From contig JAKAJJ010000018.1 in assembly GCA_021813835.1 (NCBI GenBank), positions 1 through 10,114 on the forward strand: a stretch of DNA of 10,114 nucleotides. The letters run 5' to 3'. Positions 1-7,084 of the stretch are shown here, piece by piece (position 1 is the first letter of the stretch; the number at the start of each line of letters is the position of its first letter). The stretch comes from a bacterium. Its GTDB lineage: Bacteria > Patescibacteriota > Minisyncoccia > Phycocordibacterales > Phycocordibacteraceae. The position numbers and the translations under genes were made by a program. The notes under the pieces were generated by a model. That model ran no database searches. It was not told where the DNA came from and saw nothing but the letters and a program-made list of their open reading frames with translations.

Positions 1-246
1 GGCGGGCGGTTCCCTCGTGCCCGGCACCTCGCGGTCGAGGAACGCTTTGAGCGGTTCGGGTGCGCCGGCCTGCGCGAGCTTTTCGAACTCTCCGCGCTTC
101 TCTTCCGGCAGCTTCTCGAGGACGGCGATGGTAGCCGCCTTGAGCGCCACTTCCCCGAACTGCGCGATAATCTTCCGCTGTTCCTCGGGTGGAACCTCGG
201 CGATGCCCAGGTCGTTCGCGATGGCTTTGGTCAATTCGTCCGGCAT
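1..246 (-). CDS. DUF5663-like small protein, 3' end outside window
   Basis: The reading frame starts at ATG 246-244 and runs 82 codons to the left edge without a stop, so the gene is partial. The product begins MPDELTKAIANDLGIAEVPP, then continues with an amphipathic, Glu/Lys/Ala-rich helical stretch that includes the segment AVLEKLPEEKRGEFEKLA. This layout, a short N-terminal PDEL segment followed by helices with a PEE..R pattern, matches the DUF5663 family as I remember it. That family is common in Patescibacteria and has no known function. There is no signal peptide or membrane segment in the visible part, so it is probably cytoplasmic. An extended -10 lies 6 nt before the ATG, so the gene is probably transcribed alone, although it follows the 900-residue gene by only 18 nt. 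Family assignment is by pattern recognition only. Confidence 0.7.
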   Translation of the reverse strand, partial: MPDELTKAIANDLGIAEVPPEEQRKIIAQFGEVALKAATIAVLEKLPEEKRGEFEKLAQAGAPEPLKAFLDREVPGTREPPA

Positions 247-252
247 AGAGAA

Positions 253-261
253 ATCATAGCA
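253..261 (-). promoter_or_regulatory. Extended -10 promoter of the DUF5663-like gene
   Basis: On the minus strand, TGC is followed directly by TATGAT (258-253), giving an extended -10 (TGn plus hexamer). Six nucleotides then separate it from ATG 246. Transcription would start at or next to the A of the start codon, predicting a leaderless mRNA. The element sits in the 18 nt between the upstream gene's stop (TAG, 267-265) and this start. No convincing -35 is seen. Confidence 0.55.
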
Positions 262-264
262 CGG

Positions 265-2967
265 CTATTTGACGACCCTCTGCAATTCTTCCGGGCCGGG
301 CGGTTTCATCCACGAGGAAAAGAGCCCGAGGAATCCGCCGGTGCGCACCGGCTCCCCCGCCACCTGAACCTGCCCGTCGGGTCCGAGCGCGTAGGGAATG
401 CGATAGGTGCCGGACGCATCCGTACCGTACACGACCGCGCGCGCGTTGTGCGGATTTTCGAAGAAGGCGCCGATGGCTTTCGCCTGGTCTTCGATCGACC
501 CGCCATAGACGAGAAGGTGCGCGCCCTCCGGACTTGCGTAAATGTGCGCTTCGGCCGTGGGTATGGAGAGGCCGAAATGGTTCTGTATGACTTCCGCGCT
601 CGCGCCGTGCGTCAGATCGATCGACTGTATGTGGTCGGTAGTGACGGTTTCGTGCGGCAGGCGAACTTCGGACGCGGAACGCGCCGGCGCTTCATAGCTT
701 CCCCCGTGAACCGGATTGCCCTCCCCGTCGTGGACGACGTTCCCGCCGCCGTCGTGGACGAATCCGCCCGTATCCGGATGCGTCACCGGCGTCACGTGCG
801 CCTCGACGGCCGGCGCTGGCGCCTGCTCCACGGGCACGCCGTACGGCTCGAAGGGCGGCGACAGAGTACCCGGCGGGACCGCCGCCGCGTGTTCCGCGGG
901 CGCCGCGGGCACGGCCGCCGCCTCCGGATGATACGGCGAGGTGAGATGCGCGCCGGCGGCCGCATGAACGCTCGCCGCGCCCTCGGGCGTCATAAGCATC
1001 ACCTGCCCGTGCGCGTTGAACGCGACGATGTCGTCCGGATGGACGACGACGCTCGTCCCGTCCGGATGATAGAACCCGTGCTGGGGGTCGCTCGCGATCT
1101 GGTGGACGATATCATTTATATTCTTGTCGTTTGCGGTGAGAAGTTTGTGTATATCGCTGTCTTTGCCGTACTGGCTCGGGTCGAGATGCTTCTCCTGCAG
1201 CTGGTGCCACATCTCTTTGAGCATATATTCGTAGCCGTGCCCGGGAGCGGCGTGGATCGTGAGGGGCGGCATCTCGGGACCTGGCGGGACGGGTGCGGCG
1301 ATTTCATGCGCCGGCACCGTCGGTCCGGTCGCCGTGTGCGGCGCGCCGGGCACGGTCGGCGTCCCGTGCCCGAGCATAGTGCCGACCCATTCCTCTATCT
1401 CCCTCACCGCAAGCATCGTGCCCGCTGTCATAAAAGCGGTGTACCCTATCGCGTTCAGCATCGCCCGTTCCTTCAGTCGCGCGCTTCCCTGAAGGCGGGA
1501 GTCCTTTTCGTACTTCAGATACATAGTCGCGAGACCCGCGGTGCGCTGGGCGGCGAGGCCCGCCATACACGCGAAGATGGCCGGGAGCGATACGGTAGCG
1601 AGCGCGGCGCCGTATCCGAGACCGAGGCCGAGACCGACGGCAAGTTTCGTTTTCCATCCGAGTTTGTTGTACTTCTCACCAAGCCAACGGAATCCTTTCT
1701 CGATTCCTCCCATCTTCTCCGTCTGCGCATCCAGTTCCGCCGAACGCCGAACGAGGCCTTCTTCCGAACTCTTCCACCAATCGAATTTTTCTTTCGGTCC
1801 GGCGGCGAACTTGCCGACAAGCTCGCGCAGGCGGCCGCGCTCTTCGGCGGGCGTCCGCTCCGTCTCGCCCGCGCGGCGCATCGCCCACGCGCGCTCGGGG
1901 TCGAGCGCGTCGTCCGGACTGGGGACGATCCCCGCTTCGGCCGGCGCGATTCCTCCCGGACCTTCCGTTTCCTCACGCTCCCTCTCCCGCTGGCGTCTCG
2001 TGTAGGACTCATACAAATTTTCCTTGGGCGCGGGCGCGGCGGCGGGCGACGGCTCGATCGCTCGTTCGCCTACGGGTCTCGTGTAGAGCTCATGCAAATC
2101 TTCTCTCGAGGCGGCCGTTCCGGGGCGCGCTTTTATAACCCGCTCGTCTATCGCCGCCTGCTCTTTTTTCTCGAGCGTTTTTGCTTCCGCCGCTTCGCCG
2201 ATATCGAGATCGGCTGCCTTCCGGGGCGCGGCTTCGCCGGCGCCGATCGGCGCATTAGAAACGGTCGCATCGAGAGGAGCTCCCCTCTTCGCCTCTACGT
2301 CCTCGATCCGCAACGCTTGGAAAGCGTCGGGACTTCGCACAGGCGCATTTCCTTTGCGTTCTTTTTTCCCCTTTCCTCCCTCTCTCCTCATTCTCGACTC
2401 CTTTCTTTCCCTCTTCTCCCTTTCTCTTTCCCTTGCTCTCTCATCTCTTTTTTCATTCTCCCTTTCCGCTTGCGCCTGCTGGGATATTTTCAATCTTTCA
2501 ATGAATCGTCCCCGTCTTTGCGGATCGGTTATTTCCGCATACTTCTGCGCAACCCCCGCCGGAACTTCGTGGAAAATTTCCGCGAGTTCCGGCGGGGTCG
2601 GTGCCGCAGGCGCCGCAGGCGCAACGGGCGCGGACGGCGCGCTGACGCGGGGGATGTTTTCTATCGTATCTCTGACGATATTTCCGAAATTTTCTACACC
2701 GGATGGTTCATCGGAAAAGGAGGACCCTGCCTTTTCTGCCCCCCCGGGCGCCCGTTTGCCTCCGGGTTCCTTTCCCAAGCGTCCTCCCTCGGCCTCCCGG
2801 CGGCGAAACGCCTCCTCGTCCGGCGGTGAGCCGGCTTCTCTCGGCTTCCAGTCGCCGTTCTTCTCGAGAGCTTTTTTGAACGCATGCCCGAGCGCGGACG
2901 GCGCGGGCTCCTGCGCCGAGGATCCCTCGCCTTTGGGGGAAAGCGGACGTTCTCCGGGGTTTGCCAT
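265..2967 (-). CDS. Large (900 aa) low-complexity membrane protein, operon partner of the ATPase
   Basis: I do not recognise a characterised family. Residues 1-165 are Pro/Ala/Glu-rich and probably disordered. Residues 166-206 are almost continuous Arg/Glu/Lys, a likely charged helix or coiled coil. A short motif occurs twice, EDLHELYTR (289-297) and ENLYESYTR (316-324). A hydrophobic region follows: about 441-482, with a Gly-rich start (LGLGLGYG), and about 503-522. A Pro/His/Ala-rich segment comes next, then a segment at 577-660 (GHGYEYMLKEMWHQLQEKHL onward) that resembles domains I recall from other Parcubacteria membrane proteins. Residues 735-756 are near-tandem VHDGxGN units, and 778-862 form a mixed alpha/beta-looking C-terminal domain. 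No N-terminal signal peptide is seen. The start at 2967 lies 3 nt after the ATPase stop and has no Shine-Dalgarno site, which suggests translational coupling. The two proteins probably work together at the membrane, perhaps as a channel or scaffold (inference). Confidence 0.85.
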   Translation of the reverse strand: MANPGERPLSPKGEGSSAQEPAPSALGHAFKKALEKNGDWKPREAGSPPDEEAFRRREAEGGRLGKEPGGKRAPGGAEKAGSSFSDEPSGVENFGNIVRDTIENIPRVSAPSAPVAPAAPAAPTPPELAEIFHEVPAGVAQKYAEITDPQRRGRFIERLKISQQAQAERENEKRDERAREREREKRERKESRMRREGGKGKKERKGNAPVRSPDAFQALRIEDVEAKRGAPLDATVSNAPIGAGEAAPRKAADLDIGEAAEAKTLEKKEQAAIDERVIKARPGTAASREDLHELYTRPVGERAIEPSPAAAPAPKENLYESYTRRQREREREETEGPGGIAPAEAGIVPSPDDALDPERAWAMRRAGETERTPAEERGRLRELVGKFAAGPKEKFDWWKSSEEGLVRRSAELDAQTEKMGGIEKGFRWLGEKYNKLGWKTKLAVGLGLGLGYGAALATVSLPAIFACMAGLAAQRTAGLATMYLKYEKDSRLQGSARLKERAMLNAIGYTAFMTAGTMLAVREIEEWVGTMLGHGTPTVPGAPHTATGPTVPAHEIAAPVPPGPEMPPLTIHAAPGHGYEYMLKEMWHQLQEKHLDPSQYGKDSDIHKLLTANDKNINDIVHQIASDPQHGFYHPDGTSVVVHPDDIVAFNAHGQVMLMTPEGAASVHAAAGAHLTSPYHPEAAAVPAAPAEHAAAVPPGTLSPPFEPYGVPVEQAPAPAVEAHVTPVTHPDTGGFVHDGGGNVVHDGEGNPVHGGSYEAPARSASEVRLPHETVTTDHIQSIDLTHGASAEVIQNHFGLSIPTAEAHIYASPEGAHLLVYGGSIEDQAKAIGAFFENPHNARAVVYGTDASGTYRIPYALGPDGQVQVAGEPVRTGGFLGLFSSWMKPPGPEELQRVVK

Positions 2968-2970
2968 ACG

Positions 2971-5733
2971 TCAGCGCGCGAGATAGCGCTCGCGGAGCGC
3001 CGTCTCCACGGTAGCACGGTCGCGGCCGTAGGCGAGCGCGGAAAGGCGGATAAGGTCGTCCGTCTGCGCGTGATTCACCGCGGGCAGGTCGGGAGTGCGC
3101 AGATCGAATGGCTTCTGCGGGACGCCGTTCGCGAGGATTTTCACGTATGCGTTGCGGTTCTCGATGTTCACGAAGTCGAGCGCGGAGAAGATCGGCGCGA
3201 ACTGCTTCGCGAAGAATTCCGCGTCCTCCTCGCCGACGCGGAATACCGCCATATTCCCCACGTTGCCGAAGACGGCGCCCCGCGTCTTCTCTTCGATCTG
3301 CGCGAGGAACTGGTGCGCCACCGCGAGCGCGAGCTTGTACTTGCGCGCCTCGGAAAGAATGCCGGGAATGGAGTCGGTCGTGACGTTCTGGAACTCGTCG
3401 ATGTAAAGGTAGAACGGCGGATGGGCCGCGCGCGGATTGTCGGCGCGCGACAAGGCCGCCATGAAAAGCTTGCCGACGAGGATGAGCCCGAGGAGATTCG
3501 CGTTGCGCTCGCCGAGGCGCCCCTTCGAGAGGTTGATGAGCAGGATCTTCTTCCCGTCGATGACGTCGCGGAATTTGAACGACGAGGTCTGCTGGCCGAC
3601 GATGGGGCGGATGAAGTCGTTGGCGGTGAAATCGTCGAACTTGTTCGTGATGTACGGCACGATGTTTTCGAGGGACGCTTCCCCGCCCGCCTTCGTCGCG
3701 ATGTCGGTCCAGAACTGGCTCACCACCGGATTCGCGCATTTCGCGAGCTTCTGCGCGCGGAACTCCGCGTTCGAGAGCACGCGCGCGATGTCGAGCATCG
3801 TGGAGCCGCTTCCGGGGTCTTCCATCACGAGCAGGGTGGCGTTCCTGAAGTACTGCTCGAACGCGGGGCCCATCGATTCCGGAACGTCGCCGTAGAGGCG
3901 GCGGAAGATGGCGAGCAGCTCGTTGACGATGAAGGTCTTTTGCTCCGGATGCGAGTGGTCGTATTCGAGGAAATTGAGGCCGAACGGGCGCGAGAGGTCC
4001 GCCGGGTCGAAGTAGATGACGTCCCCGTAGCGGGAAGGCGGCACGGCGGCGAGGACATCGATGATGTCGGAGCCGTGCGGATCGATGAAGCAACATCCCT
4101 CGCCGTTCTTGATGTCGTCGATGATGAGCGACTTCAGGAGCGCGGTCTTGCCGGTTCCCGTCTGACCGACGACGTAGAGGTGCCGCAAGCGGTCTTCGGG
4201 CGCGAGGTGGATCTTCGTCGCCTGGCCGCGGTACGTATTCGTGCCGAGGAGAGCGCCCGCCTGCGGCAGGGAGAGCGGCGCCGGCGCGTGCGTGAAGCGC
4301 GCCTGTTTGAGGTGCGGCGCGGACGCCATCCCCGACGGCGGGAAGTGGTAGAGCGTCGTGAGTTCGCGCAGCGACAGCGGGAGCGCGAGGGCGGCCGGAA
4401 GACGGAATGAGAAGTCCTCGAAGACGCTCTGCGCGCGGCGCGCGTCGGGGCGGACGAACGTGAGGCGGTTCCCCTGGGTATTCGCGAACTGGTTGAACGC
4501 CGCTTCGAGCTCGCCGAGCACCGCTTCCGCCCGAACGGGGTCTTTCGACGATACGGCGAGGCGAAGCGTGACCCCGACGATGGGCGCGGCGATCTTCTTC
4601 TCCACCTGCTCGATATGCGCTTTGTTCGCCTCGATGGAGCGGGTCTCGGCCTCTTTCGCCTTCTGCTCGTCTTTCGGCTTCGTCGAGAACAGCATCTTCC
4701 CGAAATCGCGGGCGATCTCGCCGAGCACGGTCTCGGGCGTCGAGAATGCCGCCGCGTGCTTCTCCCCCTTGCGGAGCGCCTGGAGGATCTTTCGGTAGTG
4801 CGCCACGTGCCGGTCGCCGCGCGGCTCGACGATGAGCTGGAGCGCCGCGCCCTCGTCCGCCGCTTCGATCTTCGCGAACGCGTTCGCGATCGCGTTCAGC
4901 GGGTCGTAATCGAAGTCGCCGTACTCCTTCAGGGGAAGCGCCGGGTTCTCCGCGAGCGCCGCGGTGGCGGCGAGCGACGCGGCGGCGGGGGCGAAGATGT
5001 TGTAATCGTAGGGCTGGGGCACGAGGTGCGCGTCCGGAAATATCGCGAGGAGCTGCTTCTCGAAGAGATCGCGCTTCCCGTTCGGCACCGCGGCATAGAA
5101 TTGGAGCTCGCGGCTGTTCGCCGGCACCGCAAGCTCGAGCGCGTAGTAGCGCGGCTCCCCGGGCGCCGCGCTCTCGACCGACAGCAGCCCGGCATAGAAC
5201 TGCTCCATCGCGGAGACGAGTTCCTTGAGCGGCTTCTCGCGCGCGCCCGGCGCGGCGGCCTTCGGCTCCGGCAGGGCGATCTCGTAGAGCGTCATCTTGA
5301 GCGCCTGGAACGCGGGCGCTTTCTCGTCCGTGCCGGGCATCGGCAGCCCGGCGGCGAGGTAGCGGACGAGGTAGCGGTGGAAATCGTCTCCGGCGCGCGG
5401 ATCGCGCATCTTCTCGAGCACGGCGAGCGCGTTCTTCACTCCTTTCTCCTCCATCGTGCGGCGCAGCCGCTCCACCGCGCCCGCGCCGTCGCCGAGGTCG
5501 AGTCCGGCGAGGATCCGCTCGGCTTCGCTCTCCGCCGCCGCCTCATCCATCCGGTATTCGGGCGCGAGGATCTTCGGCGGCGCCGCCTCGTGCTCGCGGA
5601 CGGTCTCCGAAACGACGCGCGCGCGTTCCGGGCTCGCGCCGCGCGCGGCGAGTTCCGCCTCTTTGCGCGCGACCTGCTCGCGCAGGTAGGCGAGCTCCTG
5701 TTCGGGCGTGGACAACGTGGGCGCCGATTCCAT
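2971..5733 (-). CDS. TraG/VirD4/HerA-like P-loop ATPase (type IV secretion DNA-binding family)
   Basis: A 920-residue motor protein. Walker A is GQTGTGKT at residues 523-530, preceded by HLYVV. The FIDPHGSD segment (about 549-556) is typical of VirD4/TraG/HerA coupling proteins, Walker B is LYIDEFQN (776-783), and AVAHQFLAQI (804-813) matches the sensor region. This family uses ATP hydrolysis to move DNA or protein substrates, often as hexamers. The N-terminal half is a coiled-coil-prone start (about 9-35) and an alpha/beta region ending near residue 475, of the kind found in Patescibacterial homologues. Unlike classical VirD4 it has no N-terminal membrane helices, so it must be soluble or recruited to the membrane, perhaps by the downstream 900-residue protein. 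The frame is open to a start 17 codons upstream (5784), but I chose ATG 5733 because TATACT ends 7 nt before it, inside that extension. No relaxase or VirB4 gene is nearby. Confidence 0.88.
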   Translation of the reverse strand: MESAPTLSTPEQELAYLREQVARKEAELAARGASPERARVVSETVREHEAAPPKILAPEYRMDEAAAESEAERILAGLDLGDGAGAVERLRRTMEEKGVKNALAVLEKMRDPRAGDDFHRYLVRYLAAGLPMPGTDEKAPAFQALKMTLYEIALPEPKAAAPGAREKPLKELVSAMEQFYAGLLSVESAAPGEPRYYALELAVPANSRELQFYAAVPNGKRDLFEKQLLAIFPDAHLVPQPYDYNIFAPAAASLAATAALAENPALPLKEYGDFDYDPLNAIANAFAKIEAADEGAALQLIVEPRGDRHVAHYRKILQALRKGEKHAAAFSTPETVLGEIARDFGKMLFSTKPKDEQKAKEAETRSIEANKAHIEQVEKKIAAPIVGVTLRLAVSSKDPVRAEAVLGELEAAFNQFANTQGNRLTFVRPDARRAQSVFEDFSFRLPAALALPLSLRELTTLYHFPPSGMASAPHLKQARFTHAPAPLSLPQAGALLGTNTYRGQATKIHLAPEDRLRHLYVVGQTGTGKTALLKSLIIDDIKNGEGCCFIDPHGSDIIDVLAAVPPSRYGDVIYFDPADLSRPFGLNFLEYDHSHPEQKTFIVNELLAIFRRLYGDVPESMGPAFEQYFRNATLLVMEDPGSGSTMLDIARVLSNAEFRAQKLAKCANPVVSQFWTDIATKAGGEASLENIVPYITNKFDDFTANDFIRPIVGQQTSSFKFRDVIDGKKILLINLSKGRLGERNANLLGLILVGKLFMAALSRADNPRAAHPPFYLYIDEFQNVTTDSIPGILSEARKYKLALAVAHQFLAQIEEKTRGAVFGNVGNMAVFRVGEEDAEFFAKQFAPIFSALDFVNIENRNAYVKILANGVPQKPFDLRTPDLPAVNHAQTDDLIRLSALAYGRDRATVETALRERYLAR

Positions 5734-5739
5734 TTCCTC

Positions 5740-5761
5740 CAGTATACCCGAGCGCTCACCG
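5740..5761 (-). promoter_or_regulatory. Minus-strand copy of the duplicated divergent promoter (ATPase operon)
   Basis: Read on the minus strand, this 22-nt unit holds the 8-nt perfect palindrome GAGCGCTC, then GGG, then the -10 hexamer TATACT (5746-5741). ATG 5733 follows 7 nt after the hexamer, so the transcript should be leaderless or nearly so. The GGAGG just after the -10 is too close to the ATG to serve as a normal Shine-Dalgarno site. No TTGACA-like -35 is seen at 16-18 nt spacing. The same 22 nt occur inverted at 5815-5836. Confidence 0.6.
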
Positions 5762-5814
5762 CCCATTTCGCCTGTTCTGCACAAGTTCGACGTGGAGAAG
5801 AGTGCTGGAGTAAT

Positions 5815-5836
5815 CGGTGAGCGCTCGGGTATACTG
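5815..5836 (+). promoter_or_regulatory. Plus-strand copy of the duplicated divergent promoter (DedA gene)
   Basis: The unit has GAGCGCTC, GGG and then the -10 TATACT at 5830-5835. ATG 5844 follows 8 nt later, so +1 is expected at or within a base or two of the start codon. No clear -35 is visible, and there is no Shine-Dalgarno site before the ATG. Confidence 0.6.
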
Positions 5837-5843
5837 CACGTGA

Positions 5844-6461
5844 ATGCTCGACTTCCTCACGGCGTGTATACACCTCGACCCGCTCGCCATCGTCGAAGCG
5901 GGCGGCTACCTCGGCATCGCCATCCTCGTTTTCGCCGAAAGCGGCCTTTTCTTCGGGATTTTCTTCCCCGGCGACTCGCTCCTCTTCGTCGCGGGGCTCC
6001 TCGCGGCTTCCGGCTTCCTCGAGGTCGTTCTCCTCGTCGCGGTCGTCGTCATCGCGGCGATACTCGGCGACTCGGTCGGCTACTGGTTCGGCGCGAACGT
6101 GGGCGGCAACCTCTTCGCCCGGAAGGATTCGCGTTTTTTCAAGCGGGAATACCTGCGCCGCACCGAGCGGTTCTATGAAAAATACGGCGCGCGGGCGGTC
6201 GTGCTCGCGCGCTTCGTGCCGGTCGTGCGCACCGTCGCCCCGATGCTCGCCGGCGTCGGCTCGATGAGATACCGCCGCTTCCTCGCCTATAACGCGCTCG
6301 GGGCGCTCCTGTGGGGCGCGGGGGTGACGCTTGTCGGCTTCACGCTGGGCTCGGTGCTGCCGGACAGCGAGGCGTACGTGCTCCCGCTTTCGCTCGTCAT
6401 CGTCGTCGTTTCCTTCCTTCCGCTTTTCTGGAACGTCGTCCGCGGCAAGCGCGCGGTTTAG
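5844..6461 (+). CDS. DedA-family (VTT / SNARE-associated) membrane protein
   Basis: A 205-residue integral membrane protein of about the usual length for the family. The DedA signature regions are present: the first re-entrant segment with E32SG and FFPGDS (40-45), GDSVGYWFG (75-83), the diagnostic ARFVPVVRTVAPMLAG (122-137), and MRYRRFLAYN (141-150) with a Trp at 157. The hydrophobic stretches lie at about 15-32, 45-74, 130-170 and 178-198, and the C-terminus is basic (RGKRAV). DedA proteins are linked to lipid-carrier or phospholipid translocation, membrane potential and envelope integrity, and UptA/PopT-type members recycle undecaprenyl phosphate. Which substrate applies here cannot be read from the sequence. 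The gene diverges from the ATPase operon under a matching promoter, so the two may be co-regulated. A palindromic hairpin lies 21 nt beyond its stop. Confidence 0.93.
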   Translation: MLDFLTACIHLDPLAIVEAGGYLGIAILVFAESGLFFGIFFPGDSLLFVAGLLAASGFLEVVLLVAVVVIAAILGDSVGYWFGANVGGNLFARKDSRFFKREYLRRTERFYEKYGARAVVLARFVPVVRTVAPMLAGVGSMRYRRFLAYNALGALLWGAGVTLVGFTLGSVLPDSEAYVLPLSLVIVVVSFLPLFWNVVRGKRAV

Positions 6462-6482
6462 GGGCTGAGGGAAAATGCAAAA

Positions 6483-6512
6483 GCCGCCGGACAGGATATC
6501 CTGTCCGGCGGC
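6483..6512 (-). terminator. Perfect 30-nt palindromic terminator between convergent genes
   Basis: The arms GCCGCCGGACAGGAT and ATCCTGTCCGGCGGC form a perfect palindrome and hence a very strong GC-rich hairpin. On the minus strand it is followed by TTTTGCATTTTCC, a U-rich tail, so it fits an intrinsic terminator of the ZIP/YvlD-like/small-protein unit, 14 nt after the last stop. On the plus strand the downstream flank (GTGACCAGG) has no T-run. The same hairpin may still block or stabilise the 3' end of the DedA transcript. Confidence 0.8.
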
Positions 6513-6526
6513 GTGACCAGGCATCG

Positions 6527-6664
6527 CTACTTCTTCTCCACTGAGATCCGCATCCTCTCCAAAGTGTCCAAAAGCGCATCGACGCAGATGAGCAGGACGA
6601 ATCCTAGCGCGAAAGCAGCAATTGCCGCAAAAAGCGAGAGCTTAGAAAGCGACACTGCCGCCAT
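6527..6664 (-). CDS. Small single-helix membrane protein (45 aa)
   Basis: A short hydrophobic protein, MAAVSLSKLSLF followed by one predicted membrane helix (about residues 9-28) and a charged tail ending in ERMRISVEKK. No family is recognised. I chose ATG 6664 because GAGGAG (6676-6671) precedes it at 6 nt, the only well-spaced Shine-Dalgarno-like site in the window. An in-frame ATG at 6682 would add MSEEKR, and in that case the purine-rich run is simply the Glu-Glu-Lys-Arg codons. A TTG at 6724 is an unlikely start. The gene is last in the minus-strand unit, 64 nt downstream of the YvlD-like gene and just before a strong terminator. That placement makes expression plausible. Confidence 0.5.
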   Translation of the reverse strand: MAAVSLSKLSLFAAIAAFALGFVLLICVDALLDTLERMRISVEKK

Positions 6665-6728
6665 TCTCTTCTCCTCGGACATTTGATCCGCCCTGATGCA
6701 ACCACGATGGAATGCCGGTGTCAAATTT

Positions 6729-7061
6729 CTATTCGCTCCACGCGTGGAATACCCCGTTCACGACGGCGAGAACAAGCGCGAAAAGGAGCGCGGTCCAAAA
6801 TCCGGCGACGGCAAAGCCGGGAACGAGGTACGCGGCAAGAAGGACGAGGCAGGCGTTGATGACGAGCGAGAAAAGACCGAGCGTGAGAACAGTGATCGGA
6901 AGCGTGAGGACGAAGAGGACGGGGCGGATGAGGAGGTTCAGGGCGCCGAGAACGACCGCTCCGATGAGCGCGCCGGCGGGCGTTACGGACACGCCCGGAA
7001 CGACGAGCGCCGCAAGATAGATGGCGACAGCCGAGACGAGCCAGTGGAAGAAGATTTTCAT
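6729..7061 (-). CDS. Phage-holin-4_2 / YvlD-type four-helix membrane protein
   Basis: A 110-residue protein with four hydrophobic segments at about 5-22, 28-48, 50-80 and 85-106, which is the normal size and layout for the Phage_holin_4_2/YvlD family. Typical motifs are NLLIRPVLFVLTLPITVLTLG (the stretch starting at residue 42), FSLVINACLVLLAAYLVPGF and the late GFWTAL. Despite the family name, chromosomal members are not lysis holins. Their function is poorly known and has been linked to envelope stress in Firmicutes. The start has no Shine-Dalgarno site and lies 23 nt after the ZIP transporter stop, so the two are probably one transcript. Confidence 0.88.
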   Translation of the reverse strand: MKIFFHWLVSAVAIYLAALVVPGVSVTPAGALIGAVVLGALNLLIRPVLFVLTLPITVLTLGLFSLVINACLVLLAAYLVPGFAVAGFWTALLFALVLAVVNGVFHAWSE

Positions 7062-7084
7062 ACGGGATTACGCGAAGTGTCCGG

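Larger units (their letters stand above)
5740..5836. repeat. Exact 22-nt inverted repeat spanning the divergent intergenic region
   Basis: The arms 5740-5761 and 5815-5836 are exact reverse complements over 22 nt and are separated by 53 nt. Each arm contains GAGCGCTC and TATACT in the same order relative to its own gene. The identity ends one base outside each arm. The arms work as matched promoters. Because the identity runs through the spacer upstream of the -10 as well, a shared regulator site is possible. Confidence 0.85.

Noticed and set aside
448..2829. Long open frame on the plus strand (793 codons) opposite the 900-residue gene
   Set aside because: It is antisense to a gene with clear membrane and repeat structure. 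Its composition (Arg-rich, no domain) is the expected shadow of a GC-rich coding strand.
2708..4096. Minus-strand frame of 462 codons overlapping the ATPase and the 900-residue gene
   Set aside because: It is another frame of the same GC-rich strand. It crosses the junction of two better-supported genes and has an Arg/Pro/His-rich, domain-free translation.
2884..4410. Plus-strand open frame of 508 codons, and a 401-codon one at 4615-5820
   Set aside because: Both are antisense to the ATPase, which carries Walker A and B motifs. Their products are Arg/Glu/Val-rich with no recognisable motif.
5734..5784. N-terminal 17-codon extension of the ATPase starting at 5784
   Set aside because: The extension overlaps the promoter repeat, and the predicted transcription start lies downstream of it, at the ATG 5733.
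5740..5836. Invertible promoter switch flanked by inverted repeats
   Set aside because: The promoter elements lie inside both repeat arms, so inverting the 53-nt spacer would not change which gene is transcribed. No recombinase gene is nearby.
6696..6724. Promoter for the small membrane protein, from a perfect TTGACA at 6724-6719
   Set aside because: At 17-nt spacing the -10 would be TTGCAT, only 3 of 6 consensus bases. Spacings of 16 or 18 are no better, so read-through from the upstream genes is more likely.
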